In this document: in pieces, positions 16,988 through 25,553 of the stretch
Position numbering within the stretch: the first letter of the stretch is position 1
Layout of the letters: each line of letters begins with the position of its first letter
Assembly (NCBI GenBank): GCA_031289955.1
Contig: JAITOL010000100.1
Location: 1 to 48,004 of the forward strand
Length of the DNA: 48,004 nucleotides
Origin: Synergistaceae bacterium
GTDB taxonomy: Bacteria > Synergistota > Synergistia > Synergistales > Synergistaceae
Reading direction: 5' to 3'
Program-made: the position numbers and the translations under genes
The notes under the pieces: model-generated
What the model was told of the DNA's origin: nothing
The model's input: only the letters and a program-made list of their open reading frames with translations
The model's database searches: none

Positions 16988-18202
16988 CTATTTGATGTCC
17001 AGATATTTCTGCGGAACCTCGAGGTTCGTAACTCCCATATATCCCCTGCCGAAAATGTACGTGTCCTGATAGACGAGCACGACGTTGCGCAGCGTCGCTC
17101 CGGTATTCGTATCCTTATACGCGCTGCCGTTCCAGCTTGCGCCCGGCGTAAATTTGTCGTATGCCGCCCACAGGTCTTTTGTGTCGCCGAGTTTCGCGTT
17201 GCCCTCGACTATGTTTTTGCCGTACTCGGCCAACGCGCACGTCGTGCTCCATCCGTAAGAGTAGGCCCAAGTTCCCATGCGCCCCGAGCCGCCCGCTGTC
17301 GCAACGGCTTCCTCGACTTTTTTCAGTATCGCGGGGAAATTTCCCGACTCATTCTTGAGGTCGATGCCGAACGCTCCTGGATAGCCCATGAGCGGCGAGG
17401 GGAGGTCGGGCTCGACAAAGAGCGCGCCGTACTTGGCCACCTGGACGAGCAGCGGCTCGGTCTGCGCGTCGTTTGTAGCGAAGAAAGCCGTCTCTTTTCC
17501 GTATTTATCTATCCAGTTCGGAACCTGCTCCAGTATGAACTGCTGGGCGCCGGGGATGCCGACGTCGCTGGTGGGGTCGGGAGCGGTCTCGAAGATGAAC
17601 TCCATGCCGAGGTCTTTGCAGGTCTGCTCCATGATTGCGCGCCTGCGGGCCAGCAGCTCGTAGCCCATGTGGCGCGGGAACGAGATGTGAACGAATTTTT
17701 GGGCGCCGAGTTCCTTGGCTGTGTGGATGATGAGGTATCCTCTCGCCACGTTGTCGGCGAATATTGCCAAATCGGCGACAGCCCCAATGACGCCCGGATC
17801 CTCCTGCGGCTCGCCCGCGAGACAGATGATGTCGGGGCGCTTTTCCTTGACGCGGCGAAAAGCCTCAGTAGTTCCGGGGATGGCGTCGTCGACTACGATG
17901 ACCTTGACCTTGGGATCGTCGGACAGGCCGACTATCTGGGTGATGGTAGTTTCCATCTCCGACATGAAGCTGTCTGGCATCGTGACGTGCCTTATCATTC
18001 CGCCCTCGGAAGCGTTTCCGTAGAGGCTTATGAGATGTTCGGCCGCCCTGTATGTATCCTCAGCCTGTGATACCGTCAGGGTCGCCACTCCGATGTGGAA
18101 ATCCGGCGCCGCCGCGAAAGCCATGCTTCCCGTCATAGCGAGAATGAACGCTGCCAATAGAGCATAGAAAAATAAGCGCTTTTTTGATGTGAATATACAC
18201 AT
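16988..18202 (-). CDS. DUF3798 periplasmic protein, upstream tandem copy
   Basis: This 404-aa paralogue of the adjacent gene shares FHIG, GGMI.H.T.PD.FMSEMETTI, KEKRPDIICLAGE, FVHISFPRHM and ETAPDPTSDVG. Its signal peptide is KRLFFYALLAAFILAMTGSMAFAAA. The track extends to 18379, but GGGAGG just before ATG 18202, and a promoter at 18288-18316 that would start transcription near 18280, exclude the longer form. It is first in a two-gene unit with an 86-bp spacer. As with its partner, no transport permease is adjacent, and function is unknown beyond periplasmic binding-protein fold. Confidence 0.8.
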   Translation of the reverse strand: MCIFTSKKRLFFYALLAAFILAMTGSMAFAAAPDFHIGVATLTVSQAEDTYRAAEHLISLYGNASEGGMIRHVTMPDSFMSEMETTITQIVGLSDDPKVKVIVVDDAIPGTTEAFRRVKEKRPDIICLAGEPQEDPGVIGAVADLAIFADNVARGYLIIHTAKELGAQKFVHISFPRHMGYELLARRRAIMEQTCKDLGMEFIFETAPDPTSDVGIPGAQQFILEQVPNWIDKYGKETAFFATNDAQTEPLLVQVAKYGALFVEPDLPSPLMGYPGAFGIDLKNESGNFPAILKKVEEAVATAGGSGRMGTWAYSYGWSTTCALAEYGKNIVEGNAKLGDTKDLWAAYDKFTPGASWNGSAYKDTNTGATLRNVVLVYQDTYIFGRGYMGVTNLEVPQKYLDIK

Positions 18203-18287
18203 TGAGGATCCCTCCCAGAAAATATGTTGCGTTACGAGAAAAAGGGGCGTTGCAATTGTATATTTGTGTTTCTCAAACGATGATGAA

Positions 18288-18316
18288 ATTATCCATACCA
18301 AAATAAGCATTGTCAA
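18288..18316 (-). promoter_or_regulatory. Near-consensus sigma-70 promoter of the DUF3798 pair
   Basis: On the minus strand TTGACA (18311-18316), a 17-bp spacer and GATAAT (18288-18293) make one of the best promoters in the window. It is about 85 nt upstream of ATG 18202 and predicts high constitutive expression. Confidence 0.7.
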
Positions 18317-18458
18317 GTAATAAGGGAACAGCAAAACACTATATTCAGGATATATTCCGAAAAAATATGTAAATATCATGAATTTTCAGCGAATTGTATA
18401 ATAAAAACCGCGTTGTTTACAATTCATCCGTTGGATGATGAATATATTTAACGTATAA

Positions 18459-20363
18459 TTAATCTGTGGTTCCCTCCGGAGCAACTGCCGCGTCATATAT
18501 CTTCCGCGCGCGCTCCTTTGCCCTGCGGGCCGTCGCGCCTGATACGCTCTTTCCCTTGAAAAAACCCTTTCCGTCGAGGTCGTCCAGGCGGCTTTGTGCA
18601 GCGGGGTCGCCGTTTAACGACGCGAGATAATACCACATATAGGCGTCCTCGAGGTTCCTCTCCAATCCCAGGCCGTCTTTATACATGTCGCCCAGCCTCA
18701 TTTGGGCGTCCGCGATTCCCTGATCCGCCGCCGCCCGGAAGTATCCGGACGCTTTGGCGTCGTCCTTCACCGTCATATCGGCGTAAAATATTTCGCCCAG
18801 CGCCGCCTGCGCATAGGCGGCGCCGCTCTCCGCCGGAGCGGTGAAGAGCTTCACAGCCTCTGCAATGTCTTTGGAGACGCCGAGCCCCCTGTAGTACATA
18901 TCTCCCAGGAAAATTCGCGCCGGTTGGCTTTCGGTGGCCGCATATCTCTCGACTATGGGCAGAAGCGCGCCGTATGTTATTTGAGGAGTCGCGGAAGCGA
19001 GCGCGTCGCGTTCGCTCTTGAGGCGAGCCGCGTTCGGTATGGACGGTATGAGGGACTTCACGTCCCGCGCCGTCTGTGAGATGGCAAGCAGCGCGTGATA
19101 CGGCACCGGATCCGCCGCGCCTCCCATGCCGGCCGAGAGCAGTTGGGCCGCCAGCGGTTTGTCGTCCTTAAACCACGCGATGAGGCCGCGTTCGACGGAG
19201 GTTGTGACGCCGCCCGCTCTTCCCAGGCCCCTCTCATACGCTATTATCGTCGACTGCACGTCGTCGGCGAACAGCTCGGGGTCGAGAGCGCCGGACTCCA
19301 TATCGCGGAGCACGGTCGCGCTGATATCGCGCTCGACGTCGAAGTCGATGTTGACCGATACGCGGTCGATTCCCTTCTCGCGTTCTCCTATCGAGTAGTA
19401 CATGACCCCGGCGTACAGATTGTTCATCCAGTTTTCCCTTGGCGTGTTCTCCGTTATTATCGCGAGCTGAGTCGCTATATCCTCGGAGGAGGCGCCCTTG
19501 CCCGACAGCATGCCTGCCCTGTATTTCGCCGCTTCGGCCCTGTAGGGATCCTGCCTGAGAACCGGTCTCCACATACGCTCGAACTCGGCGAAGCATCTCT
19601 CGGCGGTCTTGGCGTCGCCGGATTTTTGGGCCGCGGTTCCGTAGTAGTACCAGAACGGCGCGTAAACTTTGAAGTGTGGTTCGAGGGCGCGGAACATGCG
19701 CAGGCTCTTTACTCCGTCGGGCTCGCGTATCGCCTTGTCGAAGTCGTCGAGGTCGCTTTGGGCGAGGCGGTAGTCGTCGGAGAGGGCATATCGCCGAAGC
19801 AGCGTCCATGAGGAGTCGAGCAGGCGTTTTTGGAGCGCGGCGCACTCCTCTATATTCTCTCGTTCGAGCTTCCACAGTTCGTCGTCCAGTTCCGCGCGCA
19901 CGTCGTTTGTCGGGTCGGACGCGCCGAAATATGCCGTCACCTCGCCGGCGAGCAGCGCGCCTATAAAACTCCACGGATTGGCCGCCGGTCCCCGCACGGA
20001 CGAGAGCAAATTCACAAACCTGTTTTTCTCCCTCGCGTCGTATTTGCTGTTGAAACGCTCCGCTTCCTCGCGGCGAAGGGTTTTGCCGCCGATTACGCCC
20101 ATGAGATCCTTGTAGAGTTCCCTTATCTCGGGGTCGTCCTCGATGTTGCCTAATTTGAGGTTGTTGATGATGTTCCTGTACTCGTAATCGAGAATCACCC
20201 TGTCCTCTGTGGTCGTTATCCTGTGGACGGACACGATAGCCATGTTGAGCGCCGACAGGGTGTTGACCGGATCGTAACCGGAGCTTTGAGCGGCGAATGA
20301 GGACGATGTCCAGAAACACGTGGCCGCCAGCGATAGAACTGCCGATATTATCTTTTGACGCAT
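18459..20363 (-). CDS. Exported Sel1-like repeat protein, function unknown
   Basis: This 634-aa protein has a Sec signal peptide (MRQKIISAVLSLAATCFWTSSSFA). A long alpha-helical middle region (about 40-470) has no family I recognise. About three Sel1-type repeats lie near residues 490-600: ARIFLGDMYYRGLGVSKD, AYAQAALGEIFYADMTVKDD and AQMRLGDMYKDGLGLERN. The tail is basic. Sel1 repeats are protein-interaction scaffolds, often periplasmic. GGAGG 8 nt upstream supports ATG 20363 over 20378. It is monocistronic, between the DUF3798 pair and divergent proS. No catalytic motif is visible. Confidence 0.75.
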   Translation of the reverse strand: MRQKIISAVLSLAATCFWTSSSFAAQSSGYDPVNTLSALNMAIVSVHRITTTEDRVILDYEYRNIINNLKLGNIEDDPEIRELYKDLMGVIGGKTLRREEAERFNSKYDAREKNRFVNLLSSVRGPAANPWSFIGALLAGEVTAYFGASDPTNDVRAELDDELWKLERENIEECAALQKRLLDSSWTLLRRYALSDDYRLAQSDLDDFDKAIREPDGVKSLRMFRALEPHFKVYAPFWYYYGTAAQKSGDAKTAERCFAEFERMWRPVLRQDPYRAEAAKYRAGMLSGKGASSEDIATQLAIITENTPRENWMNNLYAGVMYYSIGEREKGIDRVSVNIDFDVERDISATVLRDMESGALDPELFADDVQSTIIAYERGLGRAGGVTTSVERGLIAWFKDDKPLAAQLLSAGMGGAADPVPYHALLAISQTARDVKSLIPSIPNAARLKSERDALASATPQITYGALLPIVERYAATESQPARIFLGDMYYRGLGVSKDIAEAVKLFTAPAESGAAYAQAALGEIFYADMTVKDDAKASGYFRAAADQGIADAQMRLGDMYKDGLGLERNLEDAYMWYYLASLNGDPAAQSRLDDLDGKGFFKGKSVSGATARRAKERARKIYDAAVAPEGTTD

Positions 20364-20463
20364 GAATTTTTCCTCCATAAGATACGCTCTAGTTGTGACT
20401 TTCGTGATAATATTATAAACTAATCCACATTTAACATCGCAGGCATTGAGAGGGGATTTTGCA

Positions 20464-21912
20464 ATGGCAAAGAATATAACTCCAAAAGAAAAAAATTATT
20501 CAGAATGGTATCTCGACGTTATACGCGCGGCCGAACTCGCGGATTACGCCCCGGTGCGCGGATGCATGGTCGTTCGTCCGAACGGCTACGGTATATGGGA
20601 GAACATTCAGGCAGTATTCGATAAAGCTTTCAAGGAGACCGGACATGTCAACGCCTATTTCCCTCTTCTCATACCGAATTCGTTCATGGAGCGCGAGGCG
20701 AAGCACGTCGAGGGTTTCGCCCCCGAATGTGCCGTCGTAACTCACGCTGGAGGCGCGGAGCTGGAGGAGCCGTTCGTCATCCGCCCGACATCGGAAACCG
20801 TCATAGGGCACATGTACAGCCAGTGGGTTCAGTCGTGGCGCGATCTTCCGATTCTGATAAATCAATGGTGCAACGTAATGAGATGGGAAAAGCGCCCCAG
20901 ATTGTTCCTCCGCACGTCCGAATTTCTCTGGCAGGAGGGGCATACGGCCCACGCGACGCGCGAGGAGGCTATGTCGGAGACGTTCACGATGCTCGACGTC
21001 TATCAGAGGTTAATGAACGATGAGCTGGCTCTCCCGGTGCTCTACGGCGAAAAATCCGAGAACGAGCGCTTCCCCGGCGCGGACAACACATACTCGTGCG
21101 AGGCCATGATGACGGATAAAAAAGCTCTTCAGGCCGGCACAAGCCACTTCCTGGGCCAGAACTTCGCGCGCGCTTTCGAGATATCCTTCCAGGACAAAAA
21201 CGGCGAGCGGGCTTTTGCCTGGACGACGAGCTGGGGCGTCTCGACCCGCCTCATAGGCGCCATAATAATGACTCATTCCGACAACGACGGGCTCGTGCTG
21301 CCGCCCCGCGTCGCGCCTGTAAAAGCCGTGATTATGCCCATTTCGAGCAATGAAGCGACGCTGCGCGACAAGCTGGAGCCGGAGGCCGTGTCGCTCGAGC
21401 GCGAGATAAATTCCGCGCTGGGCGGGCTGTATGCCAAGGTGGACAAACAGTATCACAATCGCCCCGGCGACAGGTTCTTTCATCATCTCCAGCGCGGAGT
21501 GCCGATTCGTGTCGAGATCGGCGAACGCGAGTTCGAGGCCGATTCCGTTGTTCTGGTGCGCCGCGACACTGCCCAAAAAGAGCGGGTTGCGAGGGCCGAA
21601 GCGCCGAATCGCGTGAAAGAGCTTCTGGCCGAGATACAGAAAAATCTCTACGACAAGGCGAAAGCGTTCCGCGAGGCAAACACCCACGACGTAACTAACA
21701 TGGACGACCTCAAGAAATTCTTCACCGACGAGGGCGCGGGAGGTTTCGCTCGCGTGTACTTCGGCGGGACGCCTGATGACGAGGGCGAGATAAAATACGT
21801 CACGGGCGGCGCCACGATTCGCTGCATGCCCCTGGACGACGACTCGACCGGAAATTGCGTCTACACCGGCAAACCCGGCGCGCGCAGGGTGATACTGGCC
21901 AAAGCCTACTGA
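20464..21912 (+). CDS. proS: Prolyl-tRNA synthetase, archaeal/eukaryotic-like type without INS editing domain
   Basis: This 482-aa class II synthetase charges tRNA-Pro. Motif 2 is RWEKRPRLFLRTSEFLWQEGHTAH near 140, and motif 3 is AWTTSWGVSTRLIGA near 260. An anticodon-binding domain follows (VAPVKAVIMPI...), and the C-terminal extension ends in Tyr (ILAKAY), a hallmark of the archaeal-type family. It has no bacterial INS insertion between motifs 2 and 3, so it should not clear mischarged Ala-tRNA-Pro in cis. ATG 20464 with GAGAGGGG upstream is chosen over TTG 20446. A separate protein at 25554-26804 carries an INS domain. It is convergent with the 22021 gene. Confidence 0.95.
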   Translation: MAKNITPKEKNYSEWYLDVIRAAELADYAPVRGCMVVRPNGYGIWENIQAVFDKAFKETGHVNAYFPLLIPNSFMEREAKHVEGFAPECAVVTHAGGAELEEPFVIRPTSETVIGHMYSQWVQSWRDLPILINQWCNVMRWEKRPRLFLRTSEFLWQEGHTAHATREEAMSETFTMLDVYQRLMNDELALPVLYGEKSENERFPGADNTYSCEAMMTDKKALQAGTSHFLGQNFARAFEISFQDKNGERAFAWTTSWGVSTRLIGAIIMTHSDNDGLVLPPRVAPVKAVIMPISSNEATLRDKLEPEAVSLEREINSALGGLYAKVDKQYHNRPGDRFFHHLQRGVPIRVEIGEREFEADSVVLVRRDTAQKERVARAEAPNRVKELLAEIQKNLYDKAKAFREANTHDVTNMDDLKKFFTDEGAGGFARVYFGGTPDDEGEIKYVTGGATIRCMPLDDDSTGNCVYTGKPGARRVILAKAY

Positions 21913-21962
21913 TTAGCATATCCTTATTGAAGGGCTAAAAATAACAAATTGGCTGTAAGTTT

Positions 21963-21996
21963 GGGGCTGTGTAGAAACTTTGTTTCCGCACGGCCC
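21963..21996. terminator. Hairpin between convergent proS and the hydrogenase-like gene
   Basis: GGGCTGTGT-a-GAAA pairs with TTTC-c-GCACGGCCC around loop CTTTG, about 13 bp with one mismatch and two G-T pairs. It sits 51 bp after proS. No adjacent T-run is present on the plus strand. Likely a shared 3'-end structure. Confidence 0.45.
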
Positions 21997-22020
21997 TTGC
22001 CGTTTGCGCGAACTCTTTTT

Positions 22021-23331
22021 TTATCTGCGTTTTTGTATCGTGTGCGGCTGGGTGTCCGCCAGCGATAGTATCTGAGCCGCCAGCGAGGAGATGCCTTCCC
22101 TCAGTTTGAATATGCAGTCCGTTATATCGCCCTGTTCCCTCACTATGTCCTCCGCCATTGCCTTGCACGAAGGGCGTCCGCAGGCGCCGCAGTCTATGTG
22201 GGGCATCTCCGCGAATATGGCATTCATCTGTTTGAGCCTGCTCATGGCTTCCGAAAGATCGTTCGACAGGGGCAGGCGCTGTTTCGATGGGATCGGTTCC
22301 CTCGTGTGCCAGATTTTCGGCGTCTCGTATAAAGCGTCGAGCTCGCTTCTCCTCTGCGGAGATACTTCCCAGTCGGTCTCTATATGCCGGTTTCTCAGGT
22401 GAGCCAGGAAACGCGACTCAGGAACGGCCACTCCGCCGAAACACCCCAAGTCGCACGTTCTGCACTCCACGAAGTCGACCCCGCGCAGACGACCGAGTTC
22501 GAGCTGCTGAAGCAGGTCTTTCGTGTTGCGCAGGCCGGAGACGGCTATCACTGTCAGTTCCCGCCCGGCCAGTTTCGAGATGTGTCTCGTCTCTCCGCCC
22601 CTGGTCGCCCATGTGGGGAATCTCCATTTCGACTTGGCGGACTTTTCATACGACGACACCTTGACTCCCGCCGCCATCAGGAAGTGAACGACTTTCCTTA
22701 TCGAAACTATGTGCTGTATCGACGACGGTTCCTTTGTGACGGGGTCGCGCACGAGCGTTATTTTGGCGGGGCATGGGGCGAAAAGCGTCATGGGCGCGAA
22801 AGATTTTGTCCCGCGCCGCCATAACTCCGCCGCTATCTCAAGAGGGTTCTTGATCGGTATCACGCGGCTCAGGAGTTCGGGGAACTGAAGCTGTATGAGT
22901 CCTATAACGGACGGACAGTACGCCGATATGAGAGGCCTCTGGTCGGGCGACATTTCTTCTATTATCCTGGATGTCGCGTAAGCGGAAAGGTCGAACGCCT
23001 GTTCCGCCTCATCTATCAATAAGTTCACTCCGCTTTTGGCGAGAGTCGGCTGAGCGTCCTCGGGGAACCAGAACGAACCGAACTGGGCGAAAAATGTAGG
23101 GTCGGGAAGAGCCTCAACAGAGCCGTGGGCATGAATGAGCTCCCAATCGTCGTCATCCAGCCCGAGGGCTTTACGGGCGCACGCCCGAAGGCACTCGCCG
23201 CAATCCACGCATAGATCCTTGATGATCGCGATAGAGCCGTTTATGACCCTTATGGCTTCAGTGGGACAGGACTTGATACAGTTTACGCAGCCATGACAGG
23301 CCGAATAAGATATCCTGATGCTGTGGGCCAT
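22021..23331 (-). CDS. [FeFe]-hydrogenase-like iron-sulfur protein (HsfB-like), accessory or sensory
   Basis: This 436-aa protein starts with two [4Fe-4S] ferredoxin motifs (CHGCVNCIKSCP, CVDCGECLRAC). A reduced hydrogenase catalytic domain follows, with degenerate loops L1 SAYCPS, L2 APCPAK and L3 CDLGCFGG. It ends with a CxxC-type Fe-S domain (IDCGACGRPSCKAMAEDIV). Four Cys that could hold an H-cluster cubane remain, but L1 has lost one of its usual residues (Tyr before the Cys) and L2/L3 lack the normal surroundings. It is therefore probably not a normal hydrogenase. Relatives sit beside hydABC genes in Thermotogae and Firmicutes. Here it is downstream of a DRTGG protein and an RsbW-like ATPase. 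Confidence 0.82.
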   Translation of the reverse strand: MAHSIRISYSACHGCVNCIKSCPTEAIRVINGSIAIIKDLCVDCGECLRACARKALGLDDDDWELIHAHGSVEALPDPTFFAQFGSFWFPEDAQPTLAKSGVNLLIDEAEQAFDLSAYATSRIIEEMSPDQRPLISAYCPSVIGLIQLQFPELLSRVIPIKNPLEIAAELWRRGTKSFAPMTLFAPCPAKITLVRDPVTKEPSSIQHIVSIRKVVHFLMAAGVKVSSYEKSAKSKWRFPTWATRGGETRHISKLAGRELTVIAVSGLRNTKDLLQQLELGRLRGVDFVECRTCDLGCFGGVAVPESRFLAHLRNRHIETDWEVSPQRRSELDALYETPKIWHTREPIPSKQRLPLSNDLSEAMSRLKQMNAIFAEMPHIDCGACGRPSCKAMAEDIVREQGDITDCIFKLREGISSLAAQILSLADTQPHTIQKRR

Positions 23332-23421
23332 GAGTTTAAACTCCTTGTATTAATATTTTTTACCGCGCGGATGCCGGGGAACCGCTGATTCAATAACATA
23401 CGCCATTTCGCGCGAAGAACT

Positions 23422-23859
23422 TTAAATCGGCGATTCCTTGAGGTTTATCACTGTCCTCAGCGTGGTTCCGACCCCTACCTTTGTGTCTATCTCGAATACG
23501 TCGGCGTTTCTTTTTATATTGGGCAGGCCCATCCCCGCTCCGAAACCCATTTCACGGGCATGGTCGCCTGCCGTGGTATAGCCTTCCTGTATCGCGAGTC
23601 CAATGTCCGGAATACCGGGACCCTGGTCTATGGTCTTTATTTCCACCTTGTTCTCGTCGATGTTGGCAACGATGCGTCCGCCGCCGGCATGGATGACGAG
23701 ATTCATCTCGGCTTCGTAAGCTATAATGGCCGCCCTTCTGCAGATCGAAGAGTTGACGCCGAGTATTTTCAGAGTTTCCTTGAGGTTGTTCGAAGCCTCT
23801 CCGGCAGTCTGATAATCGTCAGCCACGACATCGTACTCGAGATCGATCGGTTCAGGCAC
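23422..23859 (-). CDS. RsbW-like ATP-binding (HATPase_c) regulatory protein
   Basis: This 145-aa GHKL ATPase domain protein resembles anti-sigma factor/serine kinases. It has N-box EAEMNLVIHAGGG near 50, G1 DQGPGIPD near 78, and G2 EMGFGAGMGLPNIKR near 103. No dimerisation/phosphoacceptor or sensor domain is attached, so it is not a normal sensor kinase. Its start lies 3 nt after the DRTGG gene stop, indicating co-transcription, and the hydrogenase-like Fe-S gene follows. The set is commonly found with bifurcating hydrogenase operons, which suggests redox- or hydrogen-linked signalling. The partner protein is unknown, and no STAS or sigma gene is nearby. Confidence 0.82.
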   Translation of the reverse strand: MPEPIDLEYDVVADDYQTAGEASNNLKETLKILGVNSSICRRAAIIAYEAEMNLVIHAGGGRIVANIDENKVEIKTIDQGPGIPDIGLAIQEGYTTAGDHAREMGFGAGMGLPNIKRNADVFEIDTKVGVGTTLRTVINLKESPI

Positions 23860-23862
23860 GGC

Positions 23863-24228
23863 TCACTCTCCGCCGTTGGACAGTATGCACGGCTTTATCC
23901 CCTCGGCGTAGAGAATGCCGCATACCTGAAACATGCTCATATTGCTGATGATGAGAGAAATACCCGACTCGGCGGCGAGCGATATCGTATCCCGCATGGG
24001 GGTTTTGCCCCTCACGAAGAGAACGCCGGGAATATCGAGCATCTGCGCCGTCCTGACTATCTGGATATTCGTCAGTCCTGTGATCAAAAGAGCGGCAGGC
24101 GAGCACAGAGCGAGGACGTCGCTCATGAGGTCGCACGCGTAAGCTCTTGGAGCGTCAATCTCCGTGAGTTTTTCTTCCCCGCAGAGAACTTTTGCGCCAA
24201 TTAAGCGCGCAATTTTATCAAGGGTCAA
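23863..24228 (-). CDS. DRTGG-domain protein, hydrogenase-module type
   Basis: This 121-aa single-domain protein of the DRTGG type (MTLDKIARLIGAKVLCGEE...; GISLIISNMSMFQVCGILY) is paralogous to 46525-46869. DRTGG domains occur as presumed ligand-binding modules with CBS domains and in phosphotransacetylase-associated proteins, but their ligand is not established. It starts at TTG 24228, with GGGAGG 9 nt upstream. It is translationally linked to the HATPase gene downstream. The gene order DRTGG, HATPase, Fe-S protein matches hydrogenase-associated clusters elsewhere. Confidence 0.78.
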   Translation of the reverse strand: MTLDKIARLIGAKVLCGEEKLTEIDAPRAYACDLMSDVLALCSPAALLITGLTNIQIVRTAQMLDIPGVLFVRGKTPMRDTISLAAESGISLIISNMSMFQVCGILYAEGIKPCILSNGGE

Positions 24229-24295
24229 TTATTCTCGCCTCCCAGTGTTTTTGTAACCCTTCGGCCAACTATGTATCTCATAATGATGAAGGCGT

Positions 24296-25501
24296 CTATT
24301 CTATCGTTTCGCGTGAGAAAACTTCGACGCTGCCATGGGATTCGTAGGTTCTGTTTTGCACCCTGAGCACCCCGTATTTCCTCGATTTCGGCCTGTGTGT
24401 GGCGGGATCGATGGAGAGGATTTCATCCATCAGCGGTATCTCGCCGATCCTCCCCAGCGCGAGGGCTATATTCGGAGTTTCCCCGACTCCCGTAACCTGA
24501 TAAGCGCCGACAACCCATTTTGCCATCGCGTACGCTTTGGCTGCCGTTACAGGATCCTCGACAATTACGTTAAAAGCGTCCCGAATCTTGTTTATTATAA
24601 CATGCCTTCCATCTTCGTTACGGTCGAGCAGCACGTCCCTGTCCACTATGACGAGCCCGTCCGCGTCGGTGAGTATCTGTTGGGGGCCGCCGGAGTAGTA
24701 AACCACGATCCCATCCTGCCGGCGCTGCGAGTTCTGCCATATGGACAGAGTTGCCATAGCGTCGAGCCAGCAGATGAAAAGCTTTGTGCCGCCGGACGCC
24801 GCTTCCCTCACCTGGGGCAAAAATTCGTCCTGTCTGTATGCCGCCACTGACAGATTCAGAGTGTCGAGACCCCTTGCCCGGAGAAACCGTATGTTCTGTT
24901 CCGCGCCCGCGGCCAGTTTCCGCGAGAGAATATCCGTAACGACCGCCGCCTGTTCGTGCCGCGCGAGATACGCGGCCTCGGCCAGAGCGTTGGCCCGCGC
25001 GTAATATGGAAGGTCGAGCGCGAACAGATAAGGCCACGGACGCCCGGTATTGGGGGAATTGAGAATCATATCGTCGCCCCCGGCGAAAAGAAGAGATGGT
25101 CCCCGTTCCCTGCACAGTTCAGCCAGAATCTCATTGAAGCCCGAATCGGCGAAACTGACGATGGCCGACACATTCATGGCGCGCCATGTTTCAAGTCGCG
25201 ACGGCAGTTCACCTCTATCCGCTATGTCGGAGAACATGAACGTTATTTCCCTGCCGCGTATAGCCTCGCGTTGCGTGGATATTTCGCGTTCCGCCGTTCT
25301 CATGGCGTGCTTGATCGCGTCCCCCTCGGGGCTTTCCCATCCGTTTTCGGGTTTAATGACGACGACGGGCCAAGCCCAACCCTCCTTCACGCCGAGAAGA
25401 GGATCCTCATCCTCCACGGCGGCAGCGGCGCCGCCGCATCGGAGAATGATCGCCGAGATCAGAGCGAAAAATAATAAAAGTTTTTTAGATAGCCGGATCA
25501 T
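24296..25501 (-). CDS. Orphan type-1 periplasmic binding protein-like protein
   Basis: This 401-aa Sec-exported protein has signal KKLLLFFALISAIILRCGGAAA. The Cys in the signal lacks a proper lipobox, so it is probably not a lipoprotein. The mature region has the fold rhythm of type-1 solute-binding proteins, with IKHAMRTAEREI near the start, DIADRGELP, VSAIVSFADSGFNEIL and DGRHVIINKIRDAFN. The track start (25597) lies far into the spacer. ATG 25501 directly begins the signal peptide. No transporter subunits are adjacent. It lies 52 bp after the ProRS-like gene and 67 bp before the DRTGG gene. The ligand is unknown. A sensory role is conceivable. Confidence 0.65.
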   Translation of the reverse strand: MIRLSKKLLLFFALISAIILRCGGAAAAVEDEDPLLGVKEGWAWPVVVIKPENGWESPEGDAIKHAMRTAEREISTQREAIRGREITFMFSDIADRGELPSRLETWRAMNVSAIVSFADSGFNEILAELCRERGPSLLFAGGDDMILNSPNTGRPWPYLFALDLPYYARANALAEAAYLARHEQAAVVTDILSRKLAAGAEQNIRFLRARGLDTLNLSVAAYRQDEFLPQVREAASGGTKLFICWLDAMATLSIWQNSQRRQDGIVVYYSGGPQQILTDADGLVIVDRDVLLDRNEDGRHVIINKIRDAFNVIVEDPVTAAKAYAMAKWVVGAYQVTGVGETPNIALALGRIGEIPLMDEILSIDPATHRPKSRKYGVLRVQNRTYESHGSVEVFSRETIE

Positions 25502-25553
25502 GATATTTCCACTCACAAAACACCCCGAAGTTATACCGCCGACGCTAGTCCGT

